Shown: positions 31,065-38,523 of the stretch, piece by piece
Position numbering within the stretch: the stretch's first letter is position 1
Layout of the letters: the number at the start of each line of letters is the position of its first letter
Origin: Candidatus Margulisiibacteriota bacterium
GTDB taxonomy: Bacteria; Margulisbacteria; WOR-1; O2-12-FULL-45-9; XYB2-FULL-48-7
Reading direction: 5' to 3'
Length of the DNA stretch: 43,102 bases
Assembly: GCA_018822365.1 (NCBI GenBank)
Contig: JAHJKL010000064.1
Coordinates: 1-43,102 of the forward strand
Notes under the pieces: generated by a model
Seen by the model: the letters and a program-made list of their open reading frames with translations, nothing else
The model's database searches: none
Told to the model about the DNA's origin: nothing
Program-made: the position numbers and the translations under genes

Positions 31065-32399
31065 TCATTTATAAAGCAGTTTAGAATTTGGATCGGTCAC
31101 GATCCTGGCATCAACCATCAAATTAAGCATCATGCGGGTCAGGGTCAGAGCGGTCAGCATTGAAACCAAAATACCGATCGTCAGGGTAACGGCAAAGCCG
31201 CGGATCGTCCCTGTCCCGACAAAAAAGAGGGTGACCGCGCCGATGATCGTGGTAACGTTTGAGTCAATGATGGCGGTATACGCGCGGTCAAACGCGGCGG
31301 CAAAAGAGGCTTTAATCGTTTTACCAAGCCGGAGCTCTTCTTTCAACCGTTCAAAAATGATCACGTTCGCGTCAACCGCCATACCTATGGAAAGGAGAAA
31401 ACCGGCGATACCCGGCAGAGTCAGCGTCGTATGGAAAATAGCCAGGATCGATAAGGTCAAGGGAATATATATCCCCAATGAAATGATCGAAATAAAACCG
31501 GGAAGCCGGTAATAAATGATCATAAAAATAATTATGAAAGCAAATCCGATGATCCCGGCGATCTTGCTCCGATCGATCGAATCTCTCCCCAAAGAAGGGC
31601 CAACGATCCTGGTCTCCACCATATTCACCGGGATTGGCAGCGATCCGGCCTTGAGCTTGATCACCATATCACGGACGTCTTCGGCTTTAAAACTTCCGGA
31701 GATCTGGGCCCGGCCGGAAGGGATCGGTTCGCGGACATTCGGCGCGGAAATTATCCGTTTGTCCAAAATGATCGCCAGCGGTTTGTTGACCGATCGGCCG
31801 GTCACTTCGGCAAAGAGCTGCGCTCCTTTATCATTAAATTCAATGTCGACCACCGGGTTGCCGTACTGGTCAAAGCTAGGATAAGCCCCCTTGAGGTCTG
31901 CCCCGGTCAGGACGGTCTTTTTCAAGACGATCGGCCGCTCGCTCTCCACCCTGCCGTCGCGCATATCTTTGACCGAATCGATCCTGGCTTCGGCCCCGTA
32001 AAACTCCCTGACCTTTTCGGGCGAAGCGCCGCGGGCATCCCCGGGAAGCCATTCCGCCTCGACAAATTCCAGCAGAGCGGTGTCGCCGATCAGGGCGATC
32101 GCCCTTTCGGGGTCCTTGATCCCCGGGAGCTCGACAATGACCTGGTTCTGCCCTTTGCGCTGGATGGTCGGCTCGGAGACCCCAAGCCCATCGATCCTGT
32201 TGCGAATGACCGCTACAACTCCGGACATTGAGTCGTCGTTAACTTTGACCTTGTCGGTATCCTCACCTTCATAAACAAGACGGGTCCCGCCTTGCAGGTC
32301 AAGGCCAAGATTGATCGGAAATCTTATTAAAACGTAAACGGCAGCGACGATAATTCCCAGGATCAACAAAATTCGCAATTGGTTGATATTTTTGGACAT
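31065..32399 (-). CDS. secD: Protein translocase subunit SecD
   Basis: The 444-residue SecD has GLDLQGGTRLVYE after the first helix, the periplasmic P1 domain, and the C-terminal helices with GMAVDANVIIFERLKEE. The frame is open 14 codons upstream, but the ATG at 32399 gives the usual N-terminus (MSKNINQLRILL) and lies eight bases after an extended -10 box, so I choose it. No ribosome site is seen; the message is probably leaderless. It leads the secD-secF-uppP operon. Confidence 0.94.
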   Translation of the reverse strand: MSKNINQLRILLILGIIVAAVYVLIRFPINLGLDLQGGTRLVYEGEDTDKVKVNDDSMSGVVAVIRNRIDGLGVSEPTIQRKGQNQVIVELPGIKDPERAIALIGDTALLEFVEAEWLPGDARGASPEKVREFYGAEARIDSVKDMRDGRVESERPIVLKKTVLTGADLKGAYPSFDQYGNPVVDIEFNDKGAQLFAEVTGRSVNKPLAIILDKRIISAPNVREPIPSGRAQISGSFKAEDVRDMVIKLKAGSLPIPVNMVETRIVGPSLGRDSIDRSKIAGIIGFAFIIIFMIIYYRLPGFISIISLGIYIPLTLSILAIFHTTLTLPGIAGFLLSIGMAVDANVIIFERLKEELRLGKTIKASFAAAFDRAYTAIIDSNVTTIIGAVTLFFVGTGTIRGFAVTLTIGILVSMLTALTLTRMMLNLMVDARIVTDPNSKLLYK

Positions 32400-32407
32400 C
32401 GGTTGTA

Positions 32408-32437
32408 AATATATCATAAAAAAGTAATGACAAGCAA
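32408..32437 (-). promoter_or_regulatory. Leaderless promoter of secD-secF-uppP
   Basis: On the minus strand TTGCTT (32437-32432) and TATATT (32413-32408) are 18 bp apart; the -10 carries a TG extension (TGATATATT). The secD ATG follows after eight bases. Confidence 0.58.
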
Positions 32438-32442
32438 GCATT

Positions 32443-32472
32443 TTTAACCGCGGACTTAAGTCCGCGGTTAAA
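32443..32472. repeat. 30-bp perfect palindrome at the 3' end of the metallo-hydrolase gene
   Basis: The sequence is identical on both strands over 30 bp, built as TTTAA-CCGCGG-ACTTAAGT-CCGCGG-TTAAA. It includes the TAA stop of the gene at 32468. It shares the CCGCGG-type arms of the palindromes at 21461-21513 and 40554-40572. No poly-T run follows in the minus direction, so it is not a standard terminator, although it could protect the 3' end. Confidence 0.85.
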
Positions 32473-33223
32473 GCTCAAACTTCATCCCATCTTCCGCGGC
32501 GATCACTTTGGCATTCAGCTCCCGGCTCAGCTGTTCCGCGACCAGCCACGGCTTGGCCCCGACCATCCACATCCCAAAATGGGTCATGATCGTTATTTTC
32601 GGCTTGATCCCGCGGACCAGCTTTTTCAGGTCTTCAACACAAAGGTGCTCCAGATGCGACGGTTCGGGCCGCAAAACGCCAACGACTAATACATCGGCTT
32701 TATAGGCCCTGATCAGTCCGGGAAAATATTTGGTATCGGAAATATATGAAAGTGTTACCTTTTCCCCTCTAAATTTAAAGCCATATGTCTCGGTGTTATG
32801 ATGAATATGTTTGATCGGGGTCGTAAATGACAAACTGCCAACCTTATACTTTTGCTTCTCTTTGAGGATCTCAAGCCGTTCCGGATACTTGCGAACATAT
32901 TTCAGAATGACCGGGTCGTTCCGGTATGCTTCCGCCGGAGCGAAAACCACCCCCCGCTTTTTAAAAGTCCCGGCGGTCATCGCCTCGATCATCGCGTTAA
33001 CGTCACCGGAATGGTCAAGATGCTTATGAGAAATGAGGATTCCATCCAAAGTGGTCGGATCAAGTTTAGGCCGGGAAGCCAGGGCTTTAACTAAAGCTCC
33101 CGGTCCCGGATCGATCGATAAGTTCGTCCCGTCAAGCGAGAGCCAGATGCCGCCGGAAGCGCGCAACTGCCTGGAAACCACCACTCGAGCCCCGGCAGTC
33201 CCAAGAAATTTGATAAAGTCCAA
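32468..33223 (-). CDS. Metallo-beta-lactamase fold hydrolase (RNase Z/PhnP-like)
   Basis: The 251-residue protein has the metal motif HKHLDH at 66-71, an SDT motif (YISDTKYFP) and a C-terminal MTHFGMW. It is a metallo-hydrolase of the tRNase Z/PhnP-like branch; I cannot name its substrate. The start is TTG at 33223, with AAGGGGA about six bases upstream, directly after the exchanger gene stop. Codon use is like its neighbours. The 3' end lies in a long palindrome. Confidence 0.8.
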   Translation of the reverse strand: MDFIKFLGTAGARVVVSRQLRASGGIWLSLDGTNLSIDPGPGALVKALASRPKLDPTTLDGILISHKHLDHSGDVNAMIEAMTAGTFKKRGVVFAPAEAYRNDPVILKYVRKYPERLEILKEKQKYKVGSLSFTTPIKHIHHNTETYGFKFRGEKVTLSYISDTKYFPGLIRAYKADVLVVGVLRPEPSHLEHLCVEDLKKLVRGIKPKITIMTHFGMWMVGAKPWLVAEQLSRELNAKVIAAEDGMKFEL

Positions 33224-33226
33224 TTT

Positions 33227-34189
33227 TTATCCCCTTTGGATCAAGTAAAGGATATAAATAACGTAAAAAAGAATGAAAGCCCCTCCCTGCCAGCGCTGGA
33301 GCATATGTTTTTTGCCGACAAACATCGCCGCAAACAAGATCAAGGTAACGGCTAAACAAAATAAAATATCAATGTAGGCGGCATCCCCTATCGGAATTGG
33401 TTTTATAACGCAAGTAACGCCCAGTATGTAAAATATGTTAAATATATTCGACCCAACAACGTTGCCGATAGCGATGTCCGACTCGCCTTTTAGCGCGGCA
33501 ATCAGCGAGGTCGCCATTTCCGGAAGCGATGTTCCCACCGCCACGATAGTCAATCCGATCAAAATCTCCGACAATCCGGCTAATTTGGCCAGAATAACCG
33601 CCTGGCTGACCAGCAATTGGCCGCCAAAAAATAAAAACAATAATCCTCCCAAAATCAACAAAAAAGCAATGGGAGTGGAATATGTTTTGATCTCTTCCCC
33701 TGGTTCTTCAACATTTTTCCTGCGAAACATGTCAAAAGCATAATACATAAAAGCCGCGAAGAAACCGAGCAGAACCAAGCCATCGATCCTGGTCAAAACA
33801 TTCTCCCGGTTCAGGTCAAATAATTTGTCGCTTGCCAGGACAAAAAGAGCGACTACCGCTAAGATCGCGAACGGGATCTCTTTCCAGGTGGTATTCCTGC
33901 TGACCTTCAGGTCAACAATTAGAGCGGAAATCCCCAAAATCAAGAGAATGTTGGCGATATTACTGCCGATAATATTCCCCACCGCGATATCCGTGGTCCC
34001 TTTAAACGCGGATATAAGGTTAACGATCAGTTCGGGGGCGGAGGTCCCAAAGGCAACAATGGTCAAACCAATGACGATCGGCTGGATCCCCGCTCTTTTG
34101 GAAACAGACGAAGCCCCCCTGACCAATATTTCCGCCCCGCTGACCAGTATAATCAACCCAATAATTAGCAGAAAAATAGTTAAAAGCAT
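33227..34189 (-). CDS. Calcium/cation antiporter (CaCA family, YrbG-like)
   Basis: A 320-residue protein with about ten helices and the two inverted alpha repeats of the family: GTSAPELIVNLISAFKG with GNIIGSNIANI, and GTSLPEMATSLIAALKG with GNVVGSNIFNI. The conserved glutamates of G-T-S-x-P-E bind the cation. It exchanges Na+ or H+ for Ca2+ across the inner membrane. The open frame extends into the tRNA-Arg gene, so I choose the ATG at 34189, which starts at the first helix. It lies ten bases after the tRNA 3' end with no ribosome site. Confidence 0.9.
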   Translation of the reverse strand: MLLTIFLLIIGLIILVSGAEILVRGASSVSKRAGIQPIVIGLTIVAFGTSAPELIVNLISAFKGTTDIAVGNIIGSNIANILLILGISALIVDLKVSRNTTWKEIPFAILAVVALFVLASDKLFDLNRENVLTRIDGLVLLGFFAAFMYYAFDMFRRKNVEEPGEEIKTYSTPIAFLLILGGLLFLFFGGQLLVSQAVILAKLAGLSEILIGLTIVAVGTSLPEMATSLIAALKGESDIAIGNVVGSNIFNIFYILGVTCVIKPIPIGDAAYIDILFCLAVTLILFAAMFVGKKHMLQRWQGGAFILFYVIYILYLIQRG

Positions 34190-34199
34190 ATTTAAGAAA

Positions 34200-34273
34200 T
34201 GGGCCCGGCGAGATTCGAACTCGCAACCTTCGCCTTCGGAGGGCGACACGCTATCCAGTTACGCCACGGGCCC
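34200..34273 (-). tRNA. tRNA-Arg (anticodon CCG)
   Basis: A 74-nt cloverleaf: acceptor GGGCCCG/CGGGCCC, D stem GCGT/GCGT with two G-U pairs, anticodon stem TCGCC/GGCGA with loop CTCCGAA, T stem GCGAG/CTCGC with TTCGAAT. The anticodon CCG reads CGG (Arg). Discriminator A; CCA is not encoded. It lies 11 nt after the peptidase stop and 10 nt before the exchanger ATG, so it is embedded in an operon. Confidence 0.96.
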
Positions 34274-34284
34274 TATCAGATCAA

Positions 34285-34923
34285 TTACAATTTTACCACA
34301 ATTATTGCTTTCGTACCCAGGCCAATGTTTTTCTTCTCTCCCGTCCAGTCGTGGATCGCTTGAAAGAGGGACTTATATTTATAAGTATAATTAGCTCCCC
34401 GGCGGGTCCCCGGATCATTAGTAATAAATACCCCTGTGGCTTCATCGTACCCTTTGATCAATATATAATGATAGTAAGGACCCGGGGGGGTAAAATACGG
34501 GTTGCCCAGTTCCCGGCCGGCCATAGGAGCAATGACCAGGCTCCCTTCGGCCAACGCCGCTTTTATCTCTTTTTCTGAAACCACCTGCAAGACCTCAACC
34601 AGATCATATTTATAATAATCTCGGATCAACCTAGCGGACTCCTCTGCGGTCAGGTCATAATGCCCGCCCCAATTTTTTATCTGCCAATCAACCAAAGCCA
34701 AGATCTTCTTTTTTCCTATGCCCCTAGTCAGCTTCTCTCCCTTTACCCACCCCATTGCCATAACGATCGCCGCTTCTTCGCACGCGTCCTGCCACGGCTG
34801 GCGCCAGTCGCCAAAAGGGGCCTGGCATAAAAATGGGACCTGATGATCAATTTTAATGACCGCCCCAACCGCGCTAACAAATATCACCCAGATCGTCACG
34901 AATACAATAAATGGCCTTTTCAT
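34285..34923 (-). CDS. Exported C39-like cysteine peptidase
   Basis: The 212-residue protein has an N-terminal signal/anchor (about 1-22), then a C39_2-type papain fold: C48 in WQDACEEAAIVMA, H152 in YYHYILIKGYD and D170 in ITNDPGTRRG form the probable triad. Such peptidases are exported, unlike bacteriocin-transporter C39 domains. The frame is open for 34 codons upstream, but the ATG at 34923 gives a proper signal peptide and lies six bases after a TATATT box. No ribosome site is present. tRNA-Arg follows after 11 nt. Confidence 0.85.
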   Translation of the reverse strand: MKRPFIVFVTIWVIFVSAVGAVIKIDHQVPFLCQAPFGDWRQPWQDACEEAAIVMAMGWVKGEKLTRGIGKKKILALVDWQIKNWGGHYDLTAEESARLIRDYYKYDLVEVLQVVSEKEIKAALAEGSLVIAPMAGRELGNPYFTPPGPYYHYILIKGYDEATGVFITNDPGTRRGANYTYKYKSLFQAIHDWTGEKKNIGLGTKAIIVVKL

Positions 34924-34929
34924 GCTAAA

Positions 34930-34961
34930 AATATAATGACATTCTATCCCAGAAAATGCAA
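34930..34961 (-). promoter_or_regulatory. Probable leaderless promoter of the C39-like peptidase
   Basis: On the minus strand TATATT (34935-34930) lies six bases before the ATG. The best -35 match, TTGCAT (34961-34956), is 20 bp away, longer than ideal, so the promoter is less certain than the others in this group. Confidence 0.4.
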
Positions 34962-35008
34962 GTTTTACCCCGATCGGTACGAATAATATGTGTAGGGGGG
35001 AACAATAA

Positions 35009-35215
35009 ATGACATCAATCGCCACGATCCGTTATGATTCGTCCTATCATTTGCACATAATTAAACCGCAGGACCAGGATGATAGCGGCATAAAAACCCA
35101 AGAACTAGCCAGTCAGCATCGAACCACAGTTACTGAACTGGAAAGATTAAACCCAGCATTGGCCCAGCTAAAAGAAGGAGATCTGTTGGTCACTCCTATT
35201 CTTAGGGGCGTTTAA
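35009..35215 (+). CDS. Small stand-alone LysM-like protein, 68 aa
   Basis: Almost the whole protein is one LysM-like motif: an initial strand (YHLHIIKPQ), then LASQHRTTVTELERLNP and LKEGDLLVTP, the usual LysM helices and closing strand. It has no signal peptide, so it may stay in the cytoplasm or be a remnant of a larger protein. A purine-rich AGGGGGGA lies seven bases before the ATG. It diverges from the peptidase gene, and its TAA overlaps the converging FAH-family stop in a shared TTAA. Confidence 0.7.
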   Translation: MTSIATIRYDSSYHLHIIKPQDQDDSGIKTQELASQHRTTVTELERLNPALAQLKEGDLLVTPILRGV

Positions 35216-35823
35216 GCCGCCACGACCCGATTTTTCAGGCGCCCGATCTTCTCTATCTCTACCTCCACCACATCCCCAACCCGCATCGGACCGATCCCGG
35301 GGGGGGTTCCGGTCAAAATAATATCGTTTTGCTCCAGGGTCATCACGCTGGAAATAAAAGAAACCAGCTCTTCTACTTTAAAGACCATGTTGCCGGTATT
35401 GGATGACTGCTTGAGTTCGCCATTAAGATAGCATTTGATCGCTAGATTATTGGGATCGATACCAGAAACGACCTTCGGACCGACCGGACAAAAAGTATCA
35501 AACGATTTGGCCCTGGCCCACTGGCCATCCTGCAGTTGCAGGTCCCGCGCGCTCACATCATTGGAGCAGGTAAAGCCGGCAATATGCTGAAGCGCTTCTT
35601 TGCTGGAAATATTTTTGGTCCGATCCCTGATGACGATCGCCAGCTCCGCTTCATAGTGGAGTTCCTTGGTCTGGGAAGGATAGACGATCTCTCCTCCGTC
35701 GCCGATCAAAGCGGAAGGAGCCTTAAAAAAGAGGAGCGGCACTTTAGGCCGCTCCATCTTCATCTCATTTATATGCTCAATATAATTTAAGCCGACCGCA
35801 ACGATCTTTGACGGCTTAAGCAA
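35212..35823 (-). CDS. Fumarylacetoacetate hydrolase (FAH) family protein
   Basis: The 203-residue protein is the catalytic FAH domain without the N-terminal extension: VGLNYIEHI, LHYEAELAIVI (metal-binding E-x-E), TCSNDVSARDLQ, and K-S-F-D-T-F-C-P-V-G-P. Members cleave or isomerise C-C bonds in acylpyruvates and oxo-dioates (YcgM, HpcE) or decarboxylate oxaloacetate; the substrate here is unknown. The start is TTG at 35823, three bases after the stop of the exported barrel-like protein and with an in-frame stop just before it, so no other start is possible nearby. No ribosome site is seen. Confidence 0.88.
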   Translation of the reverse strand: MLKPSKIVAVGLNYIEHINEMKMERPKVPLLFFKAPSALIGDGGEIVYPSQTKELHYEAELAIVIRDRTKNISSKEALQHIAGFTCSNDVSARDLQLQDGQWARAKSFDTFCPVGPKVVSGIDPNNLAIKCYLNGELKQSSNTGNMVFKVEELVSFISSVMTLEQNDIILTGTPPGIGPMRVGDVVEVEIEKIGRLKNRVVAA

Positions 35824-35826
35824 AAT

Positions 35827-36477
35827 TTAAAAGAACGCCAACCGGACACCGGCCGCCAAAATATAGCCATCCAGCGGCAATTCAACATTGTTGGTGTCTT
35901 TAATACTGGTCCGCTGGTATCCGACCTCGGCATAGCCGCCGGTGTTCGGGCCAAAAGCCAGTTCGACCCCTACTCCGGCATTACCACCCAACCCCGCAAA
36001 GCTTGAGGGATTGGTCGCCAAAGGCGTTCCATCTGAAACCTTGTTCCCGGTATAGTAATCGATCTCGGCACTGATATAAAGGTTAAAGAATCCGTGAGAG
36101 CTGCCGTATTCGCCCCAATACATAGTGTAGATCCTTGCTCCATAGCCAAATTTGACCAAAGTATAGGTCGCGTCAACGCTGCTGCCAAGCTGCAGTTTTT
36201 TATTCAAGATGAGGCCAAAACGTGGTCCGGTATCTAGGTTCTCGTTCAGCTTCGCGTCAAATTCAAGCCCCAGATCAAATGTTGAGTCTTTGCTGACATT
36301 AACGTTATCTGTTGGAGAAAGCAGGCAACCCCTGATCCCCAAACGATAGGTTTTCCTCTGCGCCAGGTTATAAAGGTCCTTGGCGGCGATCGTCGCGGTT
36401 CCTTCGATCGCCAATATTTCTCCGGCGAAGAGCAAAGACAAACCAACCACCATCAAACTAACGATCACTTTTTTCAT
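35827..36477 (-). CDS. Exported outer-membrane barrel-like protein, 216 aa
   Basis: A clear signal peptide (about 1-23, VIVSLMVVGLSLLFAGEILA) is followed by alternating polar/hydrophobic strands ending in an aromatic (LAAGVRLAFF), the usual end of an outer-membrane beta-barrel. Short turns rich in N, D and G fit eight to ten strands. Function unknown; small barrels of this kind include OmpA-like and PagP-like proteins. GGGAGG precedes the ATG, and a near-consensus promoter lies upstream. The FAH gene follows after 3 nt. Confidence 0.78.
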   Translation of the reverse strand: MKKVIVSLMVVGLSLLFAGEILAIEGTATIAAKDLYNLAQRKTYRLGIRGCLLSPTDNVNVSKDSTFDLGLEFDAKLNENLDTGPRFGLILNKKLQLGSSVDATYTLVKFGYGARIYTMYWGEYGSSHGFFNLYISAEIDYYTGNKVSDGTPLATNPSSFAGLGGNAGVGVELAFGPNTGGYAEVGYQRTSIKDTNNVELPLDGYILAAGVRLAFF

Positions 36478-36514
36478 GAACTATTACCTCCCGGCAAATA
36501 TTGAGACTGGAGAA

Positions 36515-36542
36515 ATTATATCGTTGATAATCCCCCTGTCAA
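36515..36542 (-). promoter_or_regulatory. Near-consensus sigma70 promoter for the barrel-like gene
   Basis: On the minus strand TTGACA (36542-36537) and TATAAT (36520-36515) are 16 bp apart. The leader would be about 30 nt and contains a GGGAGG ribosome site. This is the strongest promoter in the window by consensus match. Confidence 0.8.
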
Positions 36543-36550
36543 GCCATTAA

Positions 36551-37417
36551 CTACTTTTGGCAGCTCGGACAATATGACGAGGTCCGCCCTCCGATCTTTT
36601 GCCGCCTGATCTCTCCCCCGCACCTCAGGCATTTCTGCCCATACCGCTGGTAGACCTTGAGCTTTTTGGTATACCCCCCGGCCTCTCCATGGGCATTAAC
36701 ATAGTTGCTGAAAGTCGTCCCCTGAACGGCAATGGCGGCGGCCAGTATCTTTTTTATCCCTTGAAAGACCTTTTTGATATCGGCCGGGCTAAGGCTTTTG
36801 GCCGGTCGGTCAGGCCTGAGTCCCGCGAAATAACACACCTCATCGGCATAAATGTTGCCGACCCCCACCACATTTCTCGCGTCCATAATGAACTGCTTGA
36901 TCCGGCTGTTGGGCCGGCGGCGCAGGCCTTGGGTAAATCGTTCAAGGGTGAATTCAGCGGCCAGAGGCTCGGGTCCCAGCTCCATTTTGGCAAAAAGGGT
37001 GGCAAGCTCTGCCTGTTCATATAACCGGAGCCAGCCAAATTTGCGGATATCATTATAGTAAAGCCTGCTCTGGTCCGAAAAAGTAAACGTCGCGTGGGTA
37101 AATTTATTCGGCAGGGTTTCGCAGCTTTTATCAATAGTATGTCCACCGATCAAGCATTTACGCTTATCGCGAAAAACCAGCTGGCCGGTCATTTTCAAAT
37201 GGATCAAAAATCTCCATCTTCCGGTCAGTTCGATAACGATCATCTTGGCCCGACGTTTGACGTCCGCGATCTTCAATCCTTTGATAGCCGTTTGATACTT
37301 TTTTAGCGGGAAGTTGATCATTTTCGGGGTATCGCAGTCAAAAGAAGCGATCTTTTTGCCAATTATCGCTTTGGCCAGCCCTCTTCTGACCGTCTCAACT
37401 TCGGGAAGTTCAGGCAT
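36551..37417 (-). CDS. mutM: Formamidopyrimidine-DNA glycosylase MutM/Fpg
   Basis: The 288-residue protein starts PELPEVETVRRGL after Met, giving the catalytic Pro2 and Glu3. DARNVVGVGNIYADE is the helix-two-turn-helix segment, and the C-terminal zinc finger has C263-x-x-C266 and C283-x-x-C286. It removes 8-oxoguanine and related bases. The ATG follows the AI-2E transporter TAG by three bases (an extra in-frame TAA lies between), and no strong ribosome site is present. Length is normal. Confidence 0.95.
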   Translation of the reverse strand: MPELPEVETVRRGLAKAIIGKKIASFDCDTPKMINFPLKKYQTAIKGLKIADVKRRAKMIVIELTGRWRFLIHLKMTGQLVFRDKRKCLIGGHTIDKSCETLPNKFTHATFTFSDQSRLYYNDIRKFGWLRLYEQAELATLFAKMELGPEPLAAEFTLERFTQGLRRRPNSRIKQFIMDARNVVGVGNIYADEVCYFAGLRPDRPAKSLSPADIKKVFQGIKKILAAAIAVQGTTFSNYVNAHGEAGGYTKKLKVYQRYGQKCLRCGGEIRRQKIGGRTSSYCPSCQK

Positions 37418-37420
37418 TTA

Positions 37421-38461
37421 CTACAACGCTTCCTTGAATATCTCAATAACCACATCAAAAATAGTAAGAATCAGGGGGCCAATGATGATCCCGGCAACGC
37501 CAAATAACTGGATCCCGCCGATAATGCCAAAGAGGACGATCAGCGGATGGACGTTGGAATTGTCGCCAACGATCTTTGGTTTCAAAATATTATCGATCAA
37601 ACTGATCACAAAGACCCCGTACAACAGCAAAAGGATCGCCGGCAAATAGTTGCCGGTCATCGCCCCGACCAGAAAAAGATAGATATCGATCGGCCCCCAG
37701 ACCAGGGCGGCGCCAAAAAGCGGGATCATGGAAATTATCGCCGTTAAACTTCCCCAGAGGATCGGACTGGGGACCCCGAGGATAAAAAAGCCCAGCCAGG
37801 CCAGAAAACCCTGGATAATGCCGACAAAGACCTGTCCGATGATCACCCCTCTGCTCAAGCTGTCAAACCGGTCAATGATCTCTTTGTAGCGTTTTTCCGA
37901 GATCGGGAAAAGGTCGGCAAAAAACTTGTAAAGGTCGGTCCCATGGACCAGGAAATAATAGATCGAAAAAATGGTAATAAAGATGTGGAGCAATATGTTG
38001 GGAATAACTTTCAGGATATCCTGCAGCACGCCAAAAAGCTGTCCGACAATATCAGCCGCTCCGCTTTTCAAATGCGGCAGTATCTGCCCTATCTGGGTAA
38101 AGACCGGCGGCAAATTTTCCAGCTGGAATTGGGGGGCCGAAATGACCGTTTGAATAAAGCGATAGACGCTCTTGACCTCGCTGGAAAGCAATACGCCGAT
38201 AAAGATCGACGGAATAAGGACCACCGATAAAATTATCAAACAGGTCAGAAGGGACGCCGCCTTTTTTCCAAACGGCATAAAGCCAAGCGATCTGGCCAAG
38301 AACCTATATAACGGATAAAAAATAAAAGCGAGCGCGGCGGCCGACATCAGCGAGACCAGAAAAGGACGAACGATCAAAAACGACAGGATCAGGACAATAA
38401 CGACCAGTGAGATCGCCGCGGTCCGGCGATAGCTTTCGATCCTTTCTTTTTCTCTGCTCAT
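37421..38461 (-). CDS. AI-2E family (PerM-like) transporter
   Basis: A 346-residue protein with about seven helices and the family regions SPILWGSLTAIISMIPLFG and DNILKPKIVGDNSNVHPL in the second half. Members include autoinducer-2 exporters and Na+/H+ antiporters, so the substrate cannot be named. The ATG at 38461 is seven bases after a perfect TATAAT, with no ribosome site. The promoter is back-to-back with that of the potassium transporter. mutM follows in the same operon. Confidence 0.88.
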   Translation of the reverse strand: MSREKERIESYRRTAAISLVVIVLILSFLIVRPFLVSLMSAAALAFIFYPLYRFLARSLGFMPFGKKAASLLTCLIILSVVLIPSIFIGVLLSSEVKSVYRFIQTVISAPQFQLENLPPVFTQIGQILPHLKSGAADIVGQLFGVLQDILKVIPNILLHIFITIFSIYYFLVHGTDLYKFFADLFPISEKRYKEIIDRFDSLSRGVIIGQVFVGIIQGFLAWLGFFILGVPSPILWGSLTAIISMIPLFGAALVWGPIDIYLFLVGAMTGNYLPAILLLLYGVFVISLIDNILKPKIVGDNSNVHPLIVLFGIIGGIQLFGVAGIIIGPLILTIFDVVIEIFKEAL

Positions 38462-38468
38462 GCCGGTT

Positions 38469-38498
38469 ATTATATATCATTATTATTTGACTTGCCAA
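38469..38498 (-). promoter_or_regulatory. Leaderless promoter of the AI-2E transporter-mutM operon
   Basis: On the minus strand TTGGCA (38498-38493) and TATAAT (38474-38469) are 18 bp apart. The ATG comes after seven bases (AACCGGC). The -35 directly abuts that of the divergent promoter. Confidence 0.7.
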
Positions 38499-38515
38499 CT
38501 GAATTGTACTAAGAT
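38487..38515 (+). promoter_or_regulatory. Leaderless promoter of trkH-trkA
   Basis: TTGACT (38487-38492) and TAAGAT (38510-38515) are 17 bp apart; the GTG start codon follows after eight bases. The two divergent -35 boxes touch end to end, so the two promoters may compete for polymerase. Confidence 0.6.
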
Positions 38516-38523
38516 TTCTGCTC

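Noticed and set aside
32443-32472. Rho-independent terminator after the metallo-hydrolase
   Set aside because: The 30-bp palindrome is strong but is followed by AAAAATG, not a T-run, on the minus strand; treated as a repeat.
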